From Hyphomicrobiales bacterium (GTDB taxonomy: Bacteria; Pseudomonadota; Alphaproteobacteria; Rhizobiales; Rhizobiaceae), in assembly GCA_900472395.1 (NCBI GenBank), contig UCHV01000048.1, positions 1 through 64,000 of the forward strand: a stretch of 64,000 bases of DNA. The letters run 5' to 3'. Below, piece by piece: positions 46,858-55,133 of this stretch (the first letter of the stretch is position 1; each line of letters opens with the position of its first letter). Below the pieces are notes generated by a model. That model was not told the DNA's origin, searched no databases, and worked only from the letters and a program-made list of their open reading frames with translations. A program made the translations under genes and the position numbers.

Positions 46858-47422
46858 CCGAACCGGATTGTTCATCGCCGTTGTCGGCCCAAGCGGGGCC
46901 GGCAAGGACACGCTGATGCGGGCGGTCGCCGCCCGCTTGCAGGATCGGCCGGATATCCGTTTCGCGCAGCGGGTGATCACCCGCGATGCCGATCCAGACA
47001 ACGAAGATCATGAGGTTCTGTCGCGCGCCGAATTCGCGGATGCGCGGCAGGATGGCGAATTCTGCCTCGATTGGGAGGCGCATGGTCTTTGTTATTCATT
47101 GCGTCGCCAGGCGGCCGATCACGTGGAGGCGGGCGGTGTTCTCATCGCCAACCTTTCGCGTGCCGTCCTCTCCGAAGCGGCATCCCAGTTTGCCCGCATG
47201 GATGTACTGGAGATTACCGCCCGGCCGGAAATTCGTATCGAGCGGTTGTTGTCACGCGGACGCGAAACGGCCGAGGACATTCGCAACCGCATTGCGCGCG
47301 AAGTTCCGATCTCCGTGCCCAATCTGCCGGGGCGTATCGTCACCATCGACAATTCCGGCCGTCTGGATGATGCGGTGGATGCGCTTGAAGCCTATCTGAC
47401 CGGCGCGCGTTCGGCACTTTGA
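46847..47422 (+). CDS. phnN: Ribose 1,5-bisphosphate phosphokinase
   Basis: 191 residues, guanylate-kinase-like. Phosphorylates ribose 1,5-bisphosphate to PRPP, salvaging the sugar left by C-P lyase. P-loop GPSGAGKDT near residue 14 and RVITRDADPDNEDHEVLSRA are PhnN features. It starts with GTG at 46847, preceded by GGGAGG six bases upstream. Last recognisable phn gene; phnP and phnO are not in the window. Confidence 0.94.
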   Translation: MSADRTGLFIAVVGPSGAGKDTLMRAVAARLQDRPDIRFAQRVITRDADPDNEDHEVLSRAEFADARQDGEFCLDWEAHGLCYSLRRQAADHVEAGGVLIANLSRAVLSEAASQFARMDVLEITARPEIRIERLLSRGRETAEDIRNRIAREVPISVPNLPGRIVTIDNSGRLDDAVDALEAYLTGARSAL

Positions 47423-47521
47423 ACGCCACCTTTTTGCAAATCTCCCGATCGTGATCGCAGCGGTCTTCACCGGCGGGTTGCCTTGTGGCAGTTTCCCGAC
47501 CTCAAGAGGAGACTTCTGCAC

Positions 47522-48556
47522 ATGAACGGGAATAGCGCAGTGCGGCTGGAGAATGTCAGCCGCGCCTTTGGAACGACTGCTGCGGTCAACGGCATATCGC
47601 TGGATATCGCGCGCGGCGAAGTCGTTTCGCTGGTCGGCCATTCCGGCTGCGGCAAATCCACCTTGCTGCGCATCGTATCGGGGGTCGAGATCATCGACGG
47701 CGGTCGGGTTTTTCTCGATGGACGCGAAGTCGATGGAACGACCTTTATCGAACCGGAAGCGCGTGGGGTTGGGTTCGTCTTTCAGGATTACGCGCTTTTC
47801 CCGCATCTGAATGTCCGCGACAATGTTCTTTTCGGGCTCAAGCGCAGGCCCCGAGCGGAAGCCGCCGCAAGCGCCGCCGATATCATCCGTCGGGTCGGCA
47901 TAGAACACCTTGCCGATCGTTTCCCGCACACGCTGTCGGGCGGCGAACAGCAGCGTGTGGCGCTTGCCCGCGCATTGGCGCCCCGTCCGGCCATCGTTTT
48001 GTTGGATGAGCCGTTCTCCAATCTCGATCAGGGCCTGCGGGAAAAGGTGCGAACCGAAACCTTGTCATTGTTGCGTTCGCTGAATGCCACAGTCATCATG
48101 GTCACTCATGATCCGCAGGAGGCACTATCCGCTGGTGATCGTGTCGTGCTGATGCGAGCTGGTGAAATCGTACAGGCGGGTACGGCCTATGATCTTCATG
48201 ACCGGCCAGCCAATGCCTATGCCGCCGAATTTTTCTGTTCCTTCAACAAGGTGCCCGGCGTCTGGCGCGATGGGCGCATCGATACCGTTTTTGGCAGTTT
48301 TGCCGCTCATCATCGTATCGGTGGCGGTGACGGCGGCCAGCTTTACATCCGCCCGCAGGGTATCGCCGTCTCGGCCCAGCGTGGTGAATTTTCCGCGCGG
48401 GTAGAGCAGCGCATTTTTGGCGGCGATAGCGAACAGATCATGCTGCGCATCGAAGGCCTTGATTTTCCGCTGAAGGCAGTCACCAGCGAGCGCCTGCCGA
48501 AAGATATCGAGATGGTCAAAATATCGATCCTGGAAGATCGGGTCATGGTATTTTGA
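47522..48556 (+). CDS. fbpC: Fe(III) ABC transporter ATP-binding protein, FbpC type
   Basis: 344 residues. Walker A GHSGCGKST, signature LSGGEQQRVALARA, Walker B IVLLDEPFSNLDQGLREKVR; a C-terminal TOBE-like regulatory domain covers about 250-340 (YIRPQGIAVSAQRGEFSARV). ALFPHLNVRDNVLFGLKRRP is typical of the iron/thiamine subfamily. GAGGAG lies ten bases before ATG 47522. Only 99 bases separate it from phnN, so its own promoter is uncertain. It precedes fbpA and the RirA-type box. Confidence 0.88.
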   Translation: MNGNSAVRLENVSRAFGTTAAVNGISLDIARGEVVSLVGHSGCGKSTLLRIVSGVEIIDGGRVFLDGREVDGTTFIEPEARGVGFVFQDYALFPHLNVRDNVLFGLKRRPRAEAAASAADIIRRVGIEHLADRFPHTLSGGEQQRVALARALAPRPAIVLLDEPFSNLDQGLREKVRTETLSLLRSLNATVIMVTHDPQEALSAGDRVVLMRAGEIVQAGTAYDLHDRPANAYAAEFFCSFNKVPGVWRDGRIDTVFGSFAAHHRIGGGDGGQLYIRPQGIAVSAQRGEFSARVEQRIFGGDSEQIMLRIEGLDFPLKAVTSERLPKDIEMVKISILEDRVMVF

Positions 48557-48636
48557 TGATATGCCACTGGTTGTATTTACAAATAACGTGCCGATAACGA
48601 GTGCGTGAAACACATTCCAAGTTGCGTTTTTAAACT

Positions 48637-48651
48637 TGACCAAAGTGGTCA
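48637..48651. promoter_or_regulatory. Iron-responsive (RirA-type) box upstream of fbpA
   Basis: TGA-CCAAAGTGG-TCA fits the TGA-N9-TCA motif of RirA-regulated rhizobial genes, in a larger palindrome CTTGACC-AAAGT-GGTCAAG (48635-48653). It is 46 bases upstream of the fbpA start, a position where iron-loaded RirA would repress. Confidence 0.65.
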
Positions 48652-48696
48652 AGAACTGGTGCAACCCCTCGTGTTTCACTCACGGGGGAGTTCTTA

Positions 48697-49719
48697 ATGA
48701 AACCGTACGCAATTCTGTCTTCCGCGCTTCTGGCCGCTTCGATGCTCGCTGCTCCGACGCTTGCCGCCGCCGCTGAAATCAACGTCTACACGACCCGCGA
48801 ACCGGCTTTGATCGCGCCGCTTCTCGAAGCCTACACCAAATCCACCGGCACCAAGGTCAATACCGTCTTCATGAAGGACGGTCTGGCCGAGCGCGTTGCA
48901 TCGGAAGGTGCAAGTTCACCGGCCGATATCCTGATGGCGGTCGATGCCGGTAATCTGGTGGATCTTGCCGAGAAGGGCGTGACCCAGGCGGTCGATTCGT
49001 CCGTTCTGAACGGAGCGATCCCGGCTGAGCTGCGGGACGGCAAGGGCCATTGGTTCGGCCTGTCCTACCGTGCACGTGTGCTTTATGCTGCCAAGGATCT
49101 TGACCTCGCATCCTTCAATTACGAGGATCTCGCCGATCCGAAGTGGAAGGGCAAGGTCTGCATCCGTTCGGGCCAGCATCCGTACAACACGGCGCTGTTT
49201 GCCGATTACATTGCCCATTACGGCGCCGAAGAAACCGAAAAGTGGTTGACGGGCGTCAAGGCCAATCTGGCACGCAAGGCCGCCGGCGGCGACCGCGACG
49301 CAGCCAAGGATATTCTCGGCGGCATTTGCGACATCGGTATCGCCAACTCCTATTATGTCGGCCTGATGAAGTCCGGCAAGGGCGGCGAGGAACAGGTAAA
49401 GTGGGCCGAGGCCATCAAGGTCATCCTGCCGACCTTCAAGAACGGCGGCACGCAGGTGAATATCAGCGGTGCAGCCGTTGCCAAGAATTCGCCGAACAAG
49501 GCCGAAGCCGTGAAATTCCTGGAATATCTCGTCTCCGACGAAGCCCAGAAGATCTATGCCGAAGCCAATTACGAATACCCGGTCAAGGCCGGAGCTGCTG
49601 TCGACCCGATCATCGCCTCTTTCGGCACGCTGAAGGTCGACAACAAGCCGCTGTCTGAAATCGTCGGCCATCGCAAGCAGGCAAGCCAGCTGGTCGACAA
49701 GGTCGCCTTCGACAACTAA
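48697..49719 (+). CDS. fbpA: Fe(III) ABC transporter substrate-binding protein, FbpA/FutA type
   Basis: 340 residues with a Sec signal peptide over 1-26 (ILSSALLAASMLAAPTLAAA). The mature protein begins EINVYTTREPALIAPLLEAY. Iron-ligand tyrosines are plausible in YRARVLY and the NSYYVGLM pair. GGTQVNISGAAVAKNSPNKA is a family hallmark. GGGGGAG lies 7 bases before the start. A GC-rich imperfect hairpin (about 49730-49749) and RIME copy 4 follow, before the permease gene. Confidence 0.92.
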   Translation: MKPYAILSSALLAASMLAAPTLAAAAEINVYTTREPALIAPLLEAYTKSTGTKVNTVFMKDGLAERVASEGASSPADILMAVDAGNLVDLAEKGVTQAVDSSVLNGAIPAELRDGKGHWFGLSYRARVLYAAKDLDLASFNYEDLADPKWKGKVCIRSGQHPYNTALFADYIAHYGAEETEKWLTGVKANLARKAAGGDRDAAKDILGGICDIGIANSYYVGLMKSGKGGEEQVKWAEAIKVILPTFKNGGTQVNISGAAVAKNSPNKAEAVKFLEYLVSDEAQKIYAEANYEYPVKAGAAVDPIIASFGTLKVDNKPLSEIVGHRKQASQLVDKVAFDN

Positions 49720-49785
49720 GGCATAGGGCGGCGCCTCGTCAGGGGCGCCGGCCTCTCCGCTTTTGCAGGGCATACGCCTGTTTTT

Positions 49786-49868
49786 CGTCATTCTCGGGCT
49801 TGTCCCGAGGATATAACCGTTCCAATGGTGAAGCGCAGCAGATCCTCGGGACGAGCCCGAGGATGACG
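49786..49868. repeat. RIME-like palindromic element, copy 4, between fbpA and fbpB
   Basis: CGTCATTCTCGGGCTTGTCC at the left and GACGAGCCCGAGGATGACG at the right form two adjacent hairpins, about 83 bases. It sits between the binding-protein gene and the permease gene of the iron transporter. Confidence 0.85.
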
Positions 49869-49902
49869 GCGTTGAGAGACAGTGCGCCGCCAGGACCATT
49901 CA

Positions 49903-51588
49903 ATGTCAGCAATGTCCCCGGTCGCCGCTCGGCCGACCACCCGATCAGCCAAACGCTCGGGCCGAAACTGGCTGATCCTTTCCGCGTTCGCGGCACTGGT
50001 CGTCACGTTGCCGGTCATGGGGCTTGCACTGGAAGCGTTAAAAGGCTCGGCGGGCCTTTGGGCACATCTGTTTTCCACCATCCTGCCGACGACGCTGACA
50101 GATACGGTCATCCTTTTGGCCGGTGTGGGCGTTGTTACGGCGGTCATCGGCACTGCGTCCGCATGGCTGGTGACGGCCTATGATTTTCCGGGCCGGCGCA
50201 TGCTCGAATGGGCCCTGTTGCTGCCGCTCGCGGTGCCGACCTATATCATCGCCTATGCCTATCTCGACATCCTGCATCCGATAGGTTCGGTGCAGGGGGC
50301 GATCCGTTGGGTGCTGGGTTATGAAAGCCCGCGCCAGTTTCGCCTGCCTGACATCCGCTCGATGACCGGCTGCATTCTCCTGCTCGGCTTCGTGCTTTAT
50401 CCTTACGTCTACATTCCGACACGGGCGATGTTCCTTACCCAGTCCGGCACGCTTGCAGATGCCGCACGGACGCTCGGTGTCAGCCGCCGCGCGATGTTCT
50501 GGCGGGTCGGCCTGCCTCTGGCGCGTCCGGCCGTCGCCATAGGTATCGCCTTGGCGCTGATGGAAACGCTGAACGATGTCGGTGCTGCAGAATTTCTCGG
50601 TGTACGCACGATGACGGTGACGATCTATACGACATGGATCACCCGCACCGATCTGCCCGGAGCGTCGCAGATTGCTCTTGCCCTTCTGCTGATCGTGGTG
50701 GCCCTGGTGGGTATCGAACGCTGGGCACGACGGCAACAGCGTTATGCGATCGATGCCCGCCGCAGCCGCGGTTTTCAGCCGCAGACGGTATCGTTTCCGA
50801 AAGGCATGCTTTTTCTGGTTGTGGGCCTGATGCCCGTCCTCGTCGGTTTTGTGGCGCCGGCCATCTATCTGACGTCGGAAGCATGGAAGCGTTACCAGTT
50901 CGCCGGCCTGTCGCCGCGTATTGTCAACGAAGCCATCAGCACACTCACCATTGCGACGATCGCGACGGTCGTCACCATTTCACTCGGCCTTGTCGTCGCC
51001 TATGCCACCCGGGTGCGTCCAGGCAGGACATCTGCCGCGCTGCTGCGCCTGTCGAGCATGGGTTATGCCGCGCCCGGCACGGTCGTTGCCATAGGCGTGT
51101 TGATCGTGCTGGCCGGCTTTGACAGGTTTGTCGACCAGACGGCGCTCGACTGGTTCGGCGTGTCCACCGGGCTGTTGTTCATGGGATCTGGCGCTGCAGT
51201 TATTTATGCGCTGACTGTGCGGTTCCTGGCCATATCGTCCGGAGGTATTGAAGCGGGCTTGTCGCGGATCCCTACGTCTCTCGATCATGTATCCCGCACA
51301 CTCGGGCAGTCCGTTTCCGGCACGTTTTGGCATGTGCATCTGCCTTTGTCGAAAACGGCAATTTCGGCAGCATCGCTTCTGGTGTTCGTGGATTGCGTCA
51401 AGGAATTGCCGGCAACGCTGCTTTTGCGGCCCCTGAACGTCGAAACCTTCGCGACACACCTTTATGGCGAGGCTGCACGCGGAACCTATGAAGAAGCGGC
51501 AATCGCCGCCCTTGCCATTGTCGCCATCGCCATTCTGCCTGTGTTGCTGCTTTCCCGTGTCGGGACCAGCCGGCCTGACCGAACCTGA
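49903..51588 (+). CDS. fbpB: Fe(III) ABC transporter permease, two-domain FbpB type
   Basis: 561 residues with about twelve membrane helices, formed from two permease halves. Each half has a docking loop: SGTLADAARTLGVSRRAMFW in the first and SLDHVSRTLGQSVSGTFWHV in the second. The second half ends with ELPATLLLRPLNVETFATHL, as in FbpB/AfuB. ATG 49903 has AGGA eight bases upstream; the frame opens earlier, up to the RIME element. It is convergent with the GntR gene, two bases apart. Confidence 0.93.
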   Translation: MSAMSPVAARPTTRSAKRSGRNWLILSAFAALVVTLPVMGLALEALKGSAGLWAHLFSTILPTTLTDTVILLAGVGVVTAVIGTASAWLVTAYDFPGRRMLEWALLLPLAVPTYIIAYAYLDILHPIGSVQGAIRWVLGYESPRQFRLPDIRSMTGCILLLGFVLYPYVYIPTRAMFLTQSGTLADAARTLGVSRRAMFWRVGLPLARPAVAIGIALALMETLNDVGAAEFLGVRTMTVTIYTTWITRTDLPGASQIALALLLIVVALVGIERWARRQQRYAIDARRSRGFQPQTVSFPKGMLFLVVGLMPVLVGFVAPAIYLTSEAWKRYQFAGLSPRIVNEAISTLTIATIATVVTISLGLVVAYATRVRPGRTSAALLRLSSMGYAAPGTVVAIGVLIVLAGFDRFVDQTALDWFGVSTGLLFMGSGAAVIYALTVRFLAISSGGIEAGLSRIPTSLDHVSRTLGQSVSGTFWHVHLPLSKTAISAASLLVFVDCVKELPATLLLRPLNVETFATHLYGEAARGTYEEAAIAALAIVAIAILPVLLLSRVGTSRPDRT

Positions 51589-51590
51589 AG

Positions 51591-52262
51591 TCAGTTTTCG
51601 ACCCAGCGGCGGCCTGAAGCAGTCAGATGCGCGTGCATGGCCGCCTGTGCCGCCAGCGGGTTGCGGGCTTCCAGCGCGGCAAGAATGGCCTCGTGTTCGC
51701 TGAGAGCGAACTGCCAGGTTTCCGGCGTTTCGAAAAGTCCGCGCATATGATCGGACATCGGGCTGTGCCTTTCATCGAACAGGCTGGCGACAATTTCATA
51801 AAGCACCGTATTGCCCACGCTTTCGGCAATGCTCAGATGGAACTGCCGATCCTGTTCAAGGGGTTTGCGGCCCTCGGCAATCTCGGTCTGCATCAGGGTG
51901 AGAATGTCTCTCAATGCAGCCAGTGTCTCGGGCGTCATCGCCGCTGCCGCCTGAATGGCGACCGCGCTTTCGATGACGGCGCGCGCTTGCATCAGTTCTG
52001 TCGGGCTTTCGCCGAGTGAGCGATTTGGCGCTACCGGCTTGGCCGCATTCAGCGCGTAAATTCCCGACCCCATGCGGATTTCAATCGTACCGTCGATTTC
52101 CAGCGCGATCAGCGCTTCACGCAAGGAAGGACGTGACACGCCCAACTGTTGCGCCAGATCGCGTTCCGCAGGAAGCCGCGAACCGGGTGGATATTGGCCA
52201 TTCAGCATCAGTTGGCGCACCTGATCGGCGATTTGCTGGTAGAGGCGTCGCGCTTCCGTCAT
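51591..52262 (-). CDS. GntR-family regulator (FadR/FCD type), probable L-fucose operon repressor
   Basis: 223 residues. N-terminal winged helix (YPPGSRLPAERDLAQQLGVS, then RPSLREALIALEIDGTIEIR) and a helical FCD domain with QDRQFHLSIAESVGNT bearing likely metal ligands. It is divergent from the sugar ABC transporter genes across 166 bases, in which two copies of one operator-like sequence occur, one of them right at its own start codon. I infer autoregulation and control of the L-fucose genes. Confidence 0.9.
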   Translation of the reverse strand: MTEARRLYQQIADQVRQLMLNGQYPPGSRLPAERDLAQQLGVSRPSLREALIALEIDGTIEIRMGSGIYALNAAKPVAPNRSLGESPTELMQARAVIESAVAIQAAAAMTPETLAALRDILTLMQTEIAEGRKPLEQDRQFHLSIAESVGNTVLYEIVASLFDERHSPMSDHMRGLFETPETWQFALSEHEAILAALEARNPLAAQAAMHAHLTASGRRWVEN

Positions 52263-52264
52263 CG

Positions 52265-52278
52265 TGGTCAGGCCAATT
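52265..52278 (-). promoter_or_regulatory. Candidate GntR operator, site 1
   Basis: On the minus strand AATTGGCCTGACCA; it ends two bases before the GntR start codon. Thirteen of 14 bases match site 2. The TTGG...ACCA arms suit a GntR dimer. Confidence 0.6.
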
Positions 52279-52344
52279 ATTCACTGTTGCATCTGAAAAT
52301 TGAATAAAAAGGCAAAAAGCGGGAATTGCAAGCAGAGAAGAAAA

Positions 52345-52358
52345 AATTGGCTTGACCA
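52345..52358 (+). promoter_or_regulatory. Candidate GntR operator, site 2
   Basis: AATTGGCTTGACCA, inverted relative to site 1 and 80 bases away (start to start). TTGACC within it could overlap a -35 element of the sugar operon, so binding would block RNA polymerase. Confidence 0.6.
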
Positions 52359-52428
52359 ATATGAATTTGCTGGCCTAGCTTGCCGACCGAAAGCTAGGGA
52401 GAGGCTTTTGCGCGAAGAGGAGATCGCG

Positions 52429-53976
52429 ATGGGGGGAATGCCGGCCACGGCAGATACGATCGATGCGCGGCCAGTTGTGCTGAAGCTCGATAATGTGTCG
52501 AAGGAATTTCCGGGCGTAAAAGCGCTGTCCGGCGTGAGCTTCGATCTGCGCGCCGGCGAGGTGCATGCGGTCTGCGGCGAAAACGGTGCCGGCAAATCGA
52601 CGCTGATGAAGATCATCAGCGGCGTCTACCAGCCGAATGGCGGCACGGTCACCTACAAAGGCGAGCCGGTGCAGTTTGCCACAACGCTGCAGTCGGAAGC
52701 CGCCGGCATTGCCATCATCCATCAGGAACTCAATCTCGTTCCACACCTGACGGTGGCGGAAAACATCTATCTCGCCCGCGAGCCGCGCCATGGCTGGTTG
52801 GTCGATCGCCGCCGGCTTGTTGCGGATGCAAAGCGTTGTCTCGATCGTCTCGGCGTCGATATCGATCCGAACGTGCAGGTACGCACGCTGTGCGTCGCGC
52901 AATGCCAGATGGTGGAGATCGCCAAGGCTCTATCGCTGGATGCGACCGTGCTGATCATGGACGAGCCGACCTCCTCGCTGACCGAGCAGGAAGCGCAGCT
53001 TCTGTTCAAGGTGATCCGCGATCTGAAGGCGGAAGGCACCGGCATCATCTATATTTCGCACCGTCTCGACGAGATGGCGGAGATTGTCGACCGGGTGACA
53101 GTGCTGCGTGATGGCCGTTATATCTCCACCGACGATTTTGCCGACCTCACCAGCGATGACATCGTGGCGCGTATGGTCGGGCGTTCGCTCGAGGACAAGT
53201 TTCCGGAGCCGACGCGCGTGCCGGGTGAGAAAGTGATCTTCTCCGTCTCGGGTCTGACGCGGACCGGCGTGTTTTCCGATGTGAGCTTTGACATTCGGCG
53301 CGGCGAAATTCTTGGCTTTGCCGGGTTGATGGGGGCAGGGCGCACGGAAGTGGCGCGTGCCATCTTCGGCGCCGATCCGCTCAATGCCGGCACTATCACG
53401 CTCAATGGCGATACGCTAAAAATCACCGATCCGCGCAGCGCCATCGAAGCCGGCATTGCCTATCTTTCGGAAGACCGCAAGGCGCAGGGGCTGGCGGTGA
53501 AAATGCCGGTGGATGCCAATCTTGTCATGGCGCGCATGCAGGCGGTGAGCAATTCGGTCGGCGTCATCGATCGCAAGCAGCATCGCGAGGCGAGCCAGCG
53601 TTATGTCGATCTGCTCAATATCCGTACGCCCAGCCTCAGCCAGCCGGTTCGGCTTCTGTCGGGCGGCAACCAGCAAAAAATCATCATCGGTAAATGGCTG
53701 TTTCGCGAGCCGCGCATCATGTTTTTCGATGAGCCGACGCGCGGTATCGATGTCGGTGCGAAATTCGCGATCTACCAGATCATGGATGAACTGGCGGCAA
53801 ACGGCATCGGCATCGTGCTGATCAGCTCGGAACTGCCGGAAGTGCTGGGCATGTCGGACCGCGTCGCCGTGTTTCATGGCGGCCGCATCATGGCGACGCT
53901 CAACACGCGCGACACCAATCAGGAAGAAATCATGCACTACGCATCCGGCAGCGGCCGGCATGCGGGACAGGGATAA
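52429..53976 (+). CDS. Sugar ABC transporter ATP-binding protein, RbsA/MglA type
   Basis: 515 residues with two ATPase domains. Domain 1: Walker A GENGAGKST, ALSLDATVLIMDEPTSSLTE; its signature region TLCVAQCQMVEIAKAL is degenerate, as usual for RbsA. Domain 2: GLMGAGRTE replaces Walker A, and LLSGGNQQKIIIGKWL is the intact signature. GAGGAG lies seven bases before ATG 52429. First gene of the L-fucose operon; with the following permease and binding protein it should import L-fucose (and perhaps D-arabinose). Confidence 0.93.
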   Translation: MGGMPATADTIDARPVVLKLDNVSKEFPGVKALSGVSFDLRAGEVHAVCGENGAGKSTLMKIISGVYQPNGGTVTYKGEPVQFATTLQSEAAGIAIIHQELNLVPHLTVAENIYLAREPRHGWLVDRRRLVADAKRCLDRLGVDIDPNVQVRTLCVAQCQMVEIAKALSLDATVLIMDEPTSSLTEQEAQLLFKVIRDLKAEGTGIIYISHRLDEMAEIVDRVTVLRDGRYISTDDFADLTSDDIVARMVGRSLEDKFPEPTRVPGEKVIFSVSGLTRTGVFSDVSFDIRRGEILGFAGLMGAGRTEVARAIFGADPLNAGTITLNGDTLKITDPRSAIEAGIAYLSEDRKAQGLAVKMPVDANLVMARMQAVSNSVGVIDRKQHREASQRYVDLLNIRTPSLSQPVRLLSGGNQQKIIIGKWLFREPRIMFFDEPTRGIDVGAKFAIYQIMDELAANGIGIVLISSELPEVLGMSDRVAVFHGGRIMATLNTRDTNQEEIMHYASGSGRHAGQG

Positions 53977-53980
53977 TATC

Positions 53981-55030
53981 ATGGCCGACATTACAAGCGA
54001 GAAATCGCAGCCGCCCGCCCAGCCGCCACAGCAGGGCCGACGCCTCAGCGACCGCCAGAAGGATATCATCCAGAAATTTGCGGCGCTCGGCAGCCTCGTG
54101 GTGCTGGCAGTGATTTTTTCCGCCACCAGCAGCGCCTTCATGACGGTCGGCAACGGCATGACCATCGCCTTGCAGGTGACCTCGATTGCGCTTCTCGGCA
54201 TCGGGGCGACTTATGTCATCATCACCGGCGGTATCGATCTTTCGGTCGGATCGGTGCTTGCCCTGGCCGGTGTGGTTGCGGCGCTGGTGGTGAAGGAGCT
54301 GCAGATGCCGATCTGGATCGGCATGCTGTGCGGCATCTTGACCGGTTCCGCCTGCGGGTTGATCAACGGCCTCATCGTCACGCAGCTGAAACTGCCGCCT
54401 TTCATCGCCACGCTCGGCATGATGTTGATCGCGCGCGGCGTGGCCTTGCAGATTACTGGCGCACGCGCGGTATCCGGCCTTGGCGAGAGCTTTGGCGAGC
54501 TTGGCAACGGCTCGCTGTTTCGCATCGAAAGCATCGACGACATGGGTTTTCCGGTCGTCAGCTTTCCGGGCATTCCCTATCCGGTCGTGCTGATGATCGT
54601 CATCGGCGTGATCGCCGCCTTCGTTCTGAACCGCACGGTGCTCGGCCGCTACATCTATGCGATCGGCTCGAACGCCGATGCGGCGCGCCTGTCCGGCGTC
54701 AATGTGTCCCGCGTCACCGCCTTTACCTATGTGGTTTCCGGCACGCTTGCGGGCCTCACCGGTTGCGTGCTGATGTCGCGCCTTGTCACCGCCCAGCCGA
54801 ACGAAGGTGTCGCTTACGAACTCGATGCCATCGCAAGCGCCGTGATCGGCGGCACCTCGCTGATCGGTGGTGTCGGCACGATTTCCGGCACGATCATCGG
54901 TGCCTTCGTGATCGGCATCCTGCGCAACGGCCTCAACATGAACGGCGTCTCAGCCTTCACCCAGCAGATCATCATCGGCCTCGTCATTCTGGTCACCGTC
55001 TGGATCGACCAGTTGCGCAACCGTCGTTGA
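53981..55030 (+). CDS. Sugar ABC transporter permease, RbsC type
   Basis: 349 residues. After a Gln/Pro-rich cytoplasmic tail (SQPPAQPPQQG) there are eight or more membrane helices. TGGIDLSVGSVLALAGVVAA, PPFIATLGMMLIARGVAL and IGSNADAARLSGVNVSR are classic for the carbohydrate permease family (BPD_transp_2). It follows the ATPase gene by four bases. Confidence 0.93.
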   Translation: MADITSEKSQPPAQPPQQGRRLSDRQKDIIQKFAALGSLVVLAVIFSATSSAFMTVGNGMTIALQVTSIALLGIGATYVIITGGIDLSVGSVLALAGVVAALVVKELQMPIWIGMLCGILTGSACGLINGLIVTQLKLPPFIATLGMMLIARGVALQITGARAVSGLGESFGELGNGSLFRIESIDDMGFPVVSFPGIPYPVVLMIVIGVIAAFVLNRTVLGRYIYAIGSNADAARLSGVNVSRVTAFTYVVSGTLAGLTGCVLMSRLVTAQPNEGVAYELDAIASAVIGGTSLIGGVGTISGTIIGAFVIGILRNGLNMNGVSAFTQQIIIGLVILVTVWIDQLRNRR

Positions 55031-55038
55031 AGAAGACG

Positions 55039-55089
55039 GAGCGGTTTGCCGCTCTCGGAAATGCCGCACGGGAAGGAGGGAGCCTTCCC
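55039..55089 (+). terminator. Two intercistronic hairpins before the binding-protein gene
   Basis: GAGCGG-TTTG-CCGCTC (55039-55054) and GGGAAGG-AGGGAG-CCTTCCC (55070-55089). Neither has a poly-T tract. They may stabilise or process the mRNA so the binding protein is expressed separately from the upstream ATPase and permease. Confidence 0.45.
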
Positions 55090-55133
55090 CCGCAACGGCC
55101 CCGGCAGGGTCGGTTAATCGAGGAGGACAAGAC

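Noticed and set aside
48583-48600. Inverted repeat TTGTA/TACAA region after fbpC as a possible operator
   Set aside because: Short, AT-rich and close to the gene end; the longer TGA-N9-TCA palindrome downstream explains regulation better.
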